Of a stretch of 64,000 bases of DNA, positions 7,861 to 14,564 are shown in pieces. The first letter of the stretch is position 1, and every line of letters begins with the position of its first letter. The notes under the pieces are model-generated. The model had not been told where the DNA came from, did not search any database, and saw only the letters and a program-made list of their open reading frames with translations. The position numbers and the translations under genes were made by a program. This stretch comes from an uncultured Draconibacterium sp. (GTDB lineage: Bacteria > Bacteroidota > Bacteroidia > Bacteroidales > Prolixibacteraceae): NCBI RefSeq assembly GCF_963676815.1, contig NZ_OY781365.1, forward strand, positions 4,064,501-4,128,500, in the 5' to 3' direction.

Positions 7861-9276
7861 TCACTCCGTCACTTTCCAGTATCCACCCTTTGCCGGACCA
7901 ATCCTTGACAAAAATCCATCTTTCTTCAGGTTTTCAATGTTTCTTTCAATCGAACGTTCTGATACTCCGATGATTTCAGCCATTTCAGGAATAGAAATGT
8001 ATTTGTTCTCCTTGACAAGCTCCAGAATTTTCCCCGACGTTTTCCCCGACATTTTCCCCGACGTTTTCCCCGACACTTGTTCAACACGCTCATCTGCCTC
8101 CATTTTAAAATCGACAACAACCGAATCAAATTCAATCTGATAATCCGGTACTGTGGAATTGTATGCTTTCCAGTTCGTATCAATTTTATCCAATCCAAAA
8201 CCTATATTCTCGGCCAGTTTCACCATGCGAAAAAGCTTGGCCATGATTGGATTTCGGGGGAGAGAAATATCTTTCCCTTTCAGTTCTTCAAAGGGTTTTG
8301 GGAGCCCACCCGGATTATAAAATTCAATGCGATTTGTGAAAATGCGTACACGAGGACAAGCAGGCGAAAAGTAGTCGGTGTGCATAAGCATATTGACCAG
8401 AGCCTCACGGATACTTTCCAGACCCGGAGATAATTCCTGACCAAATCCTTCCGTTGTCAATGAAAACTTGACGTCAACTTTTTGTTTTAAGCGATGAAAA
8501 CATTCAAAGTAATATTCCCAAAGGTTCTCTTGTTCTTCCACTCGAAAAGTATAAGTATGTTTGGCATCAGTGTATGAGGTCCCCGGGATTTCAACTAAAT
8601 CGATGCGGAAATCAGGAAAATGTTTTTCTATTGCCTCACGTCTGCCAAACATTAGCAATCCGGCAAAGGTACATTTGCCATTTTCCATAATTCGAAGCTT
8701 ATTCAAGAACTCATCTTCGTCAAAACGGGTGTAGCTTGCATTTGGATTAAATCGTGCCATATAATCGCGATACCTGTTTAATGAGGTATTACTCAAACTG
8801 TCGCGATTTGTTTCCGGTGCTGTTTCTGCTGTTTTTGATCCAAAGGCCCTGTCGCGTAACATGCTGTCTATTTCTTCCTGCGATGCTCTTTGATCGGCAC
8901 TTCCACGGCGGATAAAGGTATTGCCCTGATGATTAAAATAGACGGGTTTGTTTTTGTGAACAGGTACATAAAATGCCAAAACTATTTTATCATCGAATTG
9001 GTATAACTCCTGTTTTGTGCTTATAAAAACATTGAACTTGGTTCCTCGCAGCGTATTAATAAAATCCTGCTCCAGTTTTTCTCCATTTTTAACGCCGGTA
9101 ATTTCAAAGCTATTGCCTTTTTCTTTTACGCCTAAAACAATCCAACCGCCACTGGTATTTGAAAATGCCGATACCGTTTCCCAAATAGATTTTGGTAATT
9201 CACTTTTGGCGGCTTTCACCTCAAAATCTTCCCATTCCAGGGAAGCAAGTTGTTCAATTAATTCATCTTTGGTCAT
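7861..9276 (-). CDS. AlbA_2 (Schlafen-type) ATP-binding protein with C-terminal winged helix
   Basis: A 471-residue putative transcriptional regulator. Residues 1-130 form an AlbA_2 domain (FEVKAAKSELPKSIWETVSAFSNTSGGWIVLGV; then FIRRGSADQRAS). The middle carries a RecG-like/HATPase_c_4 domain (GLESIREALVNMLMHTDY, FYNPGGLPKPFEEL, IGFGLDKI). The last 60 residues are a winged helix (ISIPEMAEIIGVSERSIERNIENLKKDGF). Between them is a linker of four repeats (SGKTSGKMSGKTSGK) encoded by a 12-bp tandem repeat at 8028-8075. Such proteins are frequent on Bacteroidota mobile elements; what they regulate is unknown. Confidence 0.85.
   Translation of the reverse strand: MTKDELIEQLASLEWEDFEVKAAKSELPKSIWETVSAFSNTSGGWIVLGVKEKGNSFEITGVKNGEKLEQDFINTLRGTKFNVFISTKQELYQFDDKIVLAFYVPVHKNKPVYFNHQGNTFIRRGSADQRASQEEIDSMLRDRAFGSKTAETAPETNRDSLSNTSLNRYRDYMARFNPNASYTRFDEDEFLNKLRIMENGKCTFAGLLMFGRREAIEKHFPDFRIDLVEIPGTSYTDAKHTYTFRVEEQENLWEYYFECFHRLKQKVDVKFSLTTEGFGQELSPGLESIREALVNMLMHTDYFSPACPRVRIFTNRIEFYNPGGLPKPFEELKGKDISLPRNPIMAKLFRMVKLAENIGFGLDKIDTNWKAYNSTVPDYQIEFDSVVVDFKMEADERVEQVSGKTSGKMSGKTSGKILELVKENKYISIPEMAEIIGVSERSIERNIENLKKDGFLSRIGPAKGGYWKVTE
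8028..8075 (-). repeat. Four tandem 12-bp repeats in coding sequence
   Basis: The plus strand shows TTTTCCCCGACR four times in a row with a single variable base. It encodes the (S-G-K-T/M) linker of the AlbA_2 regulator. The unit is a multiple of three, so copy-number slippage would change linker length but keep the frame. Confidence 0.9.
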
Positions 9277-9462
9277 AACAGTTCAAAGATAAGTTTTTCC
9301 TCACCTCACACAAGGACGTAGTATGGCTATCCTGTAATTTTCAAGATAGAATTTTGAGCAATAACGCCACCTCAACCCAATCAAAGCCAAATACTGCCAG
9401 CCTTTTAATTAACTGCCCAATCAACGATACATTCGCTTTTAAATCATTAAAAGAAATGTATC

Positions 9463-10839
9463 ATGGAACAAAAAAACAATGACCAGGAAGTATTACTGGT
9501 TAAAGAAAAAAACGAAAACAAACTAAAAGCCGTAAGTGGTTTTGATGAAAAAGGGAAACTAAAAATAGAGGCTCCCAAACAAGCCAATGCAGGTAGTTTC
9601 CTGAAAATCGACCGGCACAGCAATCCGCTGGAGAACTTCTTCACCAATTTCAATCGTCAGTATAAAAATCCCTCCGATTTTCAGTTTTTCAAAGTGCCGG
9701 CCAACCTGGTGGAGAAAACAGCAACCGTTCTGGAAAAGCTATTAAAGAATCCGGAAACACCGTCGAACAAAGAAATGCTGGAAAAACATGAGGTAAAACC
9801 CGGTGATTTTTCAAAAGAACAAACACAGGAAAAACGGCCCAATCTGATTGATGAGAACAAAGTTGACTGGTCGCAATTGGAAATGCTGGGAGTATCGAAA
9901 GATTTTCTGAAAAATACCAAGAACCTGGAGCCCATGTTAAACTACCAGAAGTCTCCTGGTTTGATTCCGATTACCATTAAAACCGATAACCTGAACATCC
10001 GAACCGATGCACGTTTGGCCTTGCGTCAGGACGAAAATGGTGATTTTAAACTGGCTGTTCATGCTGTTCGCAACAATCCCGAACTCGACCGTCCATATTT
10101 TGGCGTCACCTTAACTGACGAGGATAAACAAAATCTGCTGAAAACCGGAAATGCCGGACGGATTATCCATCCGCAGTACAAAGAGGGAGAGGCCACCCCT
10201 GTATTTTTATCCATCGATAAACTCACCAACGAACTTGTTGCCGCGCGAGCTGATAAAATAAAAATCCCCGATGAAATTAAAGGCGTCAAGCTTGATGACA
10301 ATCAAAAGAAAGAGCTGGGTGAAGGACGGTCGATTTATGTGGAAGGAATGACTGCCCGAAGCGGGAAGGAGTTTAATGCCCACCTGCAAATTGATGCCGA
10401 TAAACGTGGTATAGGTTTCCGGTTTGATAATCAGCAGCAGCAAGGGCAAAACAAAAACGAACAAAAACAAGTGCGTATTCCCAATTCCCTTTTGGGAAAG
10501 GAACTTACCGAAGACCAGCAACAAAAACTGGAAAAGCGGGAAACCATATATGTTGCAGGAATGAAAGACAAAAAGGGTGAGGAATTTAACGCTTACATAA
10601 AGGTCAACGACGAAAAAGGTAAGCTGGATTTTTACAAATGGAATCCTGATAAAGACCAAACCAAAGGTGCAGAAGTCATTCCTGACAACAAAAGCAAAAC
10701 CCAGGTAGCGGTTAACTCGGAAGGAAAAACCAATGAGGCGACCAAGGATGTAAAGGAGCCGCTGAAAAAGGACCAGGTAAATCCGTCGGAACGTCAACAA
10801 ACAACAAAACGAAACCGGGCGAAATCTCACTCGATGTAA
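9463..10839 (+). CDS. DUF3945/DUF4099 mobile-element protein
   Basis: A 458-residue, highly charged soluble protein. Residues 130-250 (VDWSQLEMLGVSKDFL and following) match the DUF4099-type region. Two DUF3945-type repeats follow, each with a central pattern L..[KE]L..G..IYV.GM....G.EFNA (about 275-320 and 345-390). The C-terminal tail is lysine-rich and low in complexity. Proteins of this kind are encoded beside the mobilisation/replication module of Bacteroidota conjugative elements, where their role is unknown. A weak hairpin follows. Confidence 0.82.
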   Translation: MEQKNNDQEVLLVKEKNENKLKAVSGFDEKGKLKIEAPKQANAGSFLKIDRHSNPLENFFTNFNRQYKNPSDFQFFKVPANLVEKTATVLEKLLKNPETPSNKEMLEKHEVKPGDFSKEQTQEKRPNLIDENKVDWSQLEMLGVSKDFLKNTKNLEPMLNYQKSPGLIPITIKTDNLNIRTDARLALRQDENGDFKLAVHAVRNNPELDRPYFGVTLTDEDKQNLLKTGNAGRIIHPQYKEGEATPVFLSIDKLTNELVAARADKIKIPDEIKGVKLDDNQKKELGEGRSIYVEGMTARSGKEFNAHLQIDADKRGIGFRFDNQQQQGQNKNEQKQVRIPNSLLGKELTEDQQQKLEKRETIYVAGMKDKKGEEFNAYIKVNDEKGKLDFYKWNPDKDQTKGAEVIPDNKSKTQVAVNSEGKTNEATKDVKEPLKKDQVNPSERQQTTKRNRAKSHSM

Positions 10840-10855
10840 AACTCAATTCATTTCA

Positions 10856-10887
10856 AAGCGTTCGGGAAATTCCGGGCGCTTGTTTTT
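10856..10887 (+). terminator. Stem-loop with T run after the DUF3945 gene
   Basis: AAGCG (10856-10860) pairs with CGCTT (10877-10881), with an inner CGG/CCG helix, and is followed by GTTTTT. It may attenuate transcription before the DUF1896 gene. Confidence 0.5.
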
Positions 10888-10931
10888 CCCACTTCACGTC
10901 TTCACTATTTTAAAATTCAAATATCAAAGTC

Positions 10932-11366
10932 ATGAAAACAACACCAACAGAACTCTCGTGGTTTAAGTTGTCTTTACTTCACTTTTTATACGAAAGTCAT
11001 CCCGAGTTAACTGATGATAACGACATTCTGAATACCCGAAGCGATCTTGCTGCAGAATGCTATTCGCAGGCCATTAAAAATGGACACAGTCATCATGAAG
11101 CCGAGGAACTGGCACACAAAGAATTGTACAAAGGGCTTCACTTTTCAAAACACGACACTCTTGTAACGATTATCTGGAATGAATTTCAGGGAATTATCCC
11201 ATTGGAAGAGGCTAAAGAATTTGCCATTCGATTTCTGCCAAATGCAGTACCGGTTTTTGAGAAATACAAGATGGACGATGAGTTCGCTTTTAGTTCCGAG
11301 TTCAACGATTTGTACACCGAGCTAACAGGAGCTATCGAAATCTGGCTGGAAGAACATGAGCTTTAA
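10932..11366 (+). CDS. DUF1896 family protein
   Basis: A 144-residue acidic, helical protein of the DUF1896 family, found almost only on Bacteroidota conjugative elements. Characteristic stretches are LSWFKLSLLHFLYESHPEL near the start, AAECYSQAIKNGHSHHEAEELAHKELYKGL in the middle, and FHDTLVTIIWNEF-like HDTLVTIIWNEFQGIIP. Its 3' end overlaps by 11 bases the start of the truncated methylase/helicase gene, the usual neighbour. Function unknown. Confidence 0.85.
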   Translation: MKTTPTELSWFKLSLLHFLYESHPELTDDNDILNTRSDLAAECYSQAIKNGHSHHEAEELAHKELYKGLHFSKHDTLVTIIWNEFQGIIPLEEAKEFAIRFLPNAVPVFEKYKMDDEFAFSSEFNDLYTELTGAIEIWLEEHEL

Positions 11367-11451
11367 TAAAGAACAGCACCTGCGTGCAAATATTGAAGCC
11401 ATTAAGCTTTGCTTTCGATTGGAGAAAGAAAACCGAAATCGAACGGCATAA
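11356..11451 (+). pseudogene. Truncated N-terminus of the element's large DNA methylase/helicase
   Basis: Thirty-one codons beginning MSFNKEQHLRANIEAIKL and continuing RLEKENRNRTA, then a stop at 11449-11451. The start resembles the N-terminus of the very large N-6 DNA methylase/helicase proteins (over a thousand residues) that follow DUF1896 in Bacteroidota conjugative elements, where an SGFGGIK-type segment comes soon after. The rest is missing. This marks the place where the element was cut by deletion or rearrangement. Confidence 0.7.
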
Positions 11452-11453
11452 AA

Positions 11454-11585
11454 ATCATTGGATTTGGGGATATGGAAAGCAGGTATGATAACTATTTTGA
11501 TATGACTACCTCAAATATATCCTTTGGGAAGGTGCCCTTGTTTGAAATCACCTGTATGAAAAGTCATGATAGGGTTAAACAATAG
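11454..11585 (+). pseudogene. Coding-like remnant, unidentified
   Basis: An open stretch without a good start codon reads IIGFGDMESRYDNYFDMT and then TSNISFGKVPLFEITCMKSH before a stop at 11583-11585. The amino-acid pattern is that of real protein rather than noise, but I cannot name the family. It is in a different frame from the truncated methylase start just upstream and may come from a later part of that gene or from another gene. Confidence 0.4.
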
Positions 11586-11859
11586 GAAAGCTGAAGTATT
11601 TATAACTGCTTTATTTTGAATGGAGTTTATGGCTTCTGAAATATGCAAGAGTTCTGGCTTTTATTACATGTCAGGGAATATTCAGCTAACCCAAGAACGA
11701 ACCGATTCGCAGACTCTTAATCGAGAATACCCAACTGATTTAATAAAAAATAGAACCTGTTTGATACTTCCGGGACAGTAAATGGAACCGTAAAAATGAT
11801 AAAATCCCATGCTGGCAAAGGAAAGAAATTATTCTTAAGAGGTACGGGCACATTATAAA
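11586..11859. other. Decayed sequence, no intact gene
   Basis: Several short open stretches with stops in every frame (for example one ending TCLILPGQ before a stop near 11781). It may belong to the 5' part of the degraded glycosidase gene downstream, but I cannot align it reliably. Confidence 0.35.
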
Positions 11860-12521
11860 AATGATTTGTTGGTAAAAGACAATAATCAGCTAGGTTTCCA
11901 GAAGGAATGGAACGAAAATGGGGGAACTTTTAAAAGTCTGCATTTATGCCTTTAGTAGGAAGCAAAAGCATATATTAGTATTAAGGTAAGGAATAGCTAT
12001 CGTAAGCTTTCCCAAAATAAATTCGACACACAGCAGGAAGATGTGGCAATCGGCAACGGACTAATACGAATTGCTATGAGCTTGATAGCTGATATCCGGA
12101 TGATGAGTTTATAGACTGGTGTAGTTATTATTTTTTTGCATGGAGAAGAAGCACAACCGATGTTTGACTTTGCGCGCGATCATAATAAACCCGTTTTCAT
12201 TGCAGAAGCAACTCCAATGTTCGAGGTGAGTATGGCAATATGCTCGGGTGCGACCTTGATAACCCGGAGCAGGGAAAAAAGCATGGGATGAGTGGTTTCC
12301 CTTGCTTATTAAAAGCATTAATATAAATCTAATATCATTCTGTTAAGTACATAAATGTATACTGACATATACAGGATAGTTGGCAAAATCCTCCATTTAG
12401 TATGTGCGATTCACGAATGCAAATAAGCGACTACGTAAGCAGGAATTGGCAAAAAGAAACATCTAAGGAGAAATATTTGAAAGCATCCCCTGAACTGTGG
12501 AGATATTTAAGTAGAGAGTAG
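11860..12521 (+). pseudogene. Degraded TIM-barrel glycosidase (GH26-like)
   Basis: Fragments in at least two frames read in order like the C-terminal half of a GH26-type glycosidase. They are: YELDS-stop-YPDDEFIDWCSY (12075-12128, Trp changed to TGA at 12090), MFDFARDHNKPVFIAEATP (from 12160, another frame), AWDEWFPLLIKSININ (from about 12279), and IQDSWQNPPFSMCDSRMQ, continuing to a natural stop at 12519-12521. The pattern W-[YP]-x-D-x-[FY]-[IV]-D-W, then KPVFIAE, then a Trp/CDSR segment is typical of these barrels. The 5' boundary is a guess. It is dead through stops and frameshifts and abuts the truncated element. Confidence 0.65.
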
Positions 12522-12659
12522 TTTCTGGATATTTCTATCGAGAAGATGTAGTGTTTCGTAAGGACGCTGCTTATACTCAGAGAACGAGTAATCGAATAAT
12601 TCACCTTATAATAAATATGTCCATTTTTATTTTATTAATTTCGAATAAAATTAATTCGA
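12522..12659. promoter_or_regulatory. Upstream region of the AraC gene with TTCGAA repeats
   Basis: The last bases before the AraC start hold two copies of TTAATT(T)CGAA, at about 12635-12645 and 12651-12660. The second includes the palindrome ATTCGAAT that overlaps the start codon. Such paired elements are plausible autoregulatory sites; this is inference from position only. Confidence 0.4.
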
Positions 12660-13499
12660 ATGGCGGACAGACGCTTTCATTTAAATACATTTCTCAACAG
12701 CGATAAAGAAGCATTTCATATCGCTAGGACAACTATAAACTCGCACGATGGGTTGCAGTTGCATAAGCATGGTTTTGCCGAGGTATTTTGGATTAAGGCT
12801 GGTAAAGGGATTCATTTGATCAACAACTGTGAAGTCCCATTGGAAAAAGGATCGCTTTATATGATACGTCCTGAAGACAAGCACACTTTTAAGTTAGATA
12901 ATTATCACGAAAATCTTGTTATTACCAATATTGCATTTTACGAAGAAAGTCTGAATTATTATAAAGAACGCTATTTCCCAAAAAGTGATTCCTATTTTTG
13001 GTCAAATGAAAAACTGCCCTTCTCTATTCGGCTGAATGCTAATCAGTTAAACGAGCTTTCAGCTTTGGCCGACAGACTAATTAGTCAGCCACGAGACTTT
13101 ATCCATCTTGATTATATAATGATTCATATTTTTCGATTGGTTTGTTCGATAGAAAGCGATTTTTTACACATTCCACACTGGCTAGCTTTTGCTTTAGAAA
13201 ACTACAACTCACCTGAAAATTTTAAAATTGGCATACAAGGTTTTGTGCAATTAACCAATCGCTCGATAGACCATGTAAACCGGGTGTTACAAAAACACCT
13301 AAAACAAACACTTACCGAAACGGTTATTAAAGCACGTTTACAATATGCCAGCCAGCAGCTAATAATGACAAATTCTTCCATCAAATCAATTTGTTTTGAT
13401 TGTGGTTTTGATTCGGTTTCCTATTTCTATCGCTTGTTTAAAAAATACATTGGTCAAACTCCTGCTGATTACCGGAAGAAAAATCGCAAAGTTTTTTAA
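12660..13499 (+). CDS. AraC-family transcriptional regulator
   Basis: A 279-residue regulator. Residues 10-90 form an N-terminal cupin-like sensing domain (LQLHKHGFAEVFWIKAGKG, then LEKGSLYMIRPEDKHTF), as in sugar-responsive RhaS/AraC-type proteins. Residues 180-275 carry two helix-turn-helix motifs, the second ending in the family signature FDCGFDSVSYFYRLFKKYIGQTPADYRKK. It is followed by the glycyl radical enzyme operon in the same direction after a 156-bp gap with a promoter and a perfect dyad, so it is the likely activator of that operon. Confidence 0.92.
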   Translation: MADRRFHLNTFLNSDKEAFHIARTTINSHDGLQLHKHGFAEVFWIKAGKGIHLINNCEVPLEKGSLYMIRPEDKHTFKLDNYHENLVITNIAFYEESLNYYKERYFPKSDSYFWSNEKLPFSIRLNANQLNELSALADRLISQPRDFIHLDYIMIHIFRLVCSIESDFLHIPHWLAFALENYNSPENFKIGIQGFVQLTNRSIDHVNRVLQKHLKQTLTETVIKARLQYASQQLIMTNSSIKSICFDCGFDSVSYFYRLFKKYIGQTPADYRKKNRKVF

Positions 13500-13611
13500 G
13501 AAAAAATAACCATGTATTTCTAACTAAGACGTCAAAAAATCGTCAGAAGAATAAATATCGCCATAGGGCAATTTATGTGCTTTCCCACACAAATCTAAAT
13601 TTTCCAAGGGA

Positions 13612-13656
13612 TTTTGTTTGATTGTAACTTTGTCTCAGAAAACTAATCAAACAAAA
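13612..13656. promoter_or_regulatory. Promoter element inside a perfect 12-bp dyad upstream of the GRE operon
   Basis: TTTTGTTTGATT (13612-13623) and its exact inverse AATCAAACAAAA (13645-13656) flank TAACTTTG (13625-13632), a full match to the Bacteroidota -7 element TAnnTTTG. No clear TTG is found at the expected upstream spacing. That would fit a promoter needing an activator. The right arm ends on the A of the ATG start codon. Confidence 0.65.
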
Positions 13657-14564
13657 TGGGACTGATTACCACAATACAACGTATGTCGATTCACGATGGT
13701 CCGGGGATTCGTTCTACTATTTTTCTGAAAGGATGTAACTTACGATGTAAGTGGTGTCATAATCCCGAGACATTCTCTTTCAAGCCGGAATTAGAATGGA
13801 TTGCGGACAAATGTATTAACTGCGGTGAATGTGTTTTGGTTTGCCAAACTGGGGCAGTGAATGGCAATGCGGGAATAATTCAATTCAATAAAAAAAAATG
13901 TATAGCATGTTTCGATTGTATTGATGTTTGTTTTCCGCAAGCTTTAATTAAAGTTGGTCGTGAAATTACACCTGAAGCCCTTCTTAGAGAAATTGAACAG
14001 GATTTCCCTTACTTTTCTGAATCTCGGGGGGGGATAACAATTTCAGGGGGCGAACCTATGATGCAATTAGAATTTGTTTTGGATACACTGAAACTATTCA
14101 AAAAAGCAAATATTCATACTGCAATCGAAACCAACCTTACTGCATCGTGGGATAGATATGAAACTATTCTGCCTTTCACTGATTTGGTGATTGCCGATTT
14201 AAAACACATCGACAGCAATTTGCACAAAGAATGGACAGGACATGAAAATTCACGAATATTGAAAAACATCAAAAAACTGGATGAATCCCAAAAGCCCTTT
14301 TGGTTACGTACGCCTGTTGTTCCTGGTGCAAATCATTCCGAAGAACAGATTGAGGCAATCCTTTCATTTGTTTCGGCACTAAAAAATATCGAAAATTTTG
14401 AACTGTTGCCATTTCACTCTTTAGCTAATTCTAAATATAAAAATCTTGGAATAGCTAATTCGTTTGAAAATGAAAAAGCCGTTTCAAATAAGGAGATGGA
14501 AGCCTATAACTCGATTTTACAAAAGTATAAAATAGCACAAAATGGAACCATTAAAGAAATTTAG
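13656..14564 (+). CDS. Glycyl-radical enzyme activating protein (radical SAM)
   Basis: A 302-residue activase that uses S-adenosylmethionine to place the glycyl radical on its partner. The radical SAM cluster motif GCNLRCKWC (CxxxCxxC) lies at about 29-37. It is followed by two ferredoxin-type clusters (KCINCGECVLVC and KCIACFDCIDVC), as in activases of the PflA-like group for non-PFL enzymes. Further family motifs are ISGGEPMMQ and DLVIADLKHID. The 3' end overlaps the start of the glycyl radical enzyme by 23 bases, so the two are co-translated partners. Confidence 0.95.
   Translation: MGLITTIQRMSIHDGPGIRSTIFLKGCNLRCKWCHNPETFSFKPELEWIADKCINCGECVLVCQTGAVNGNAGIIQFNKKKCIACFDCIDVCFPQALIKVGREITPEALLREIEQDFPYFSESRGGITISGGEPMMQLEFVLDTLKLFKKANIHTAIETNLTASWDRYETILPFTDLVIADLKHIDSNLHKEWTGHENSRILKNIKKLDESQKPFWLRTPVVPGANHSEEQIEAILSFVSALKNIENFELLPFHSLANSKYKNLGIANSFENEKAVSNKEMEAYNSILQKYKIAQNGTIKEI

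Noticed and set aside
10207..10830. Minus-strand 207-codon open frame
   Set aside because: It lies wholly antisense to the DUF3945 gene, and its Phe/Leu-rich translation is what lysine-rich codons give in reverse.
12109..12318. Minus-strand 69-codon frame
   Set aside because: The plus strand here carries the glycosidase fossil, which explains the sequence better.
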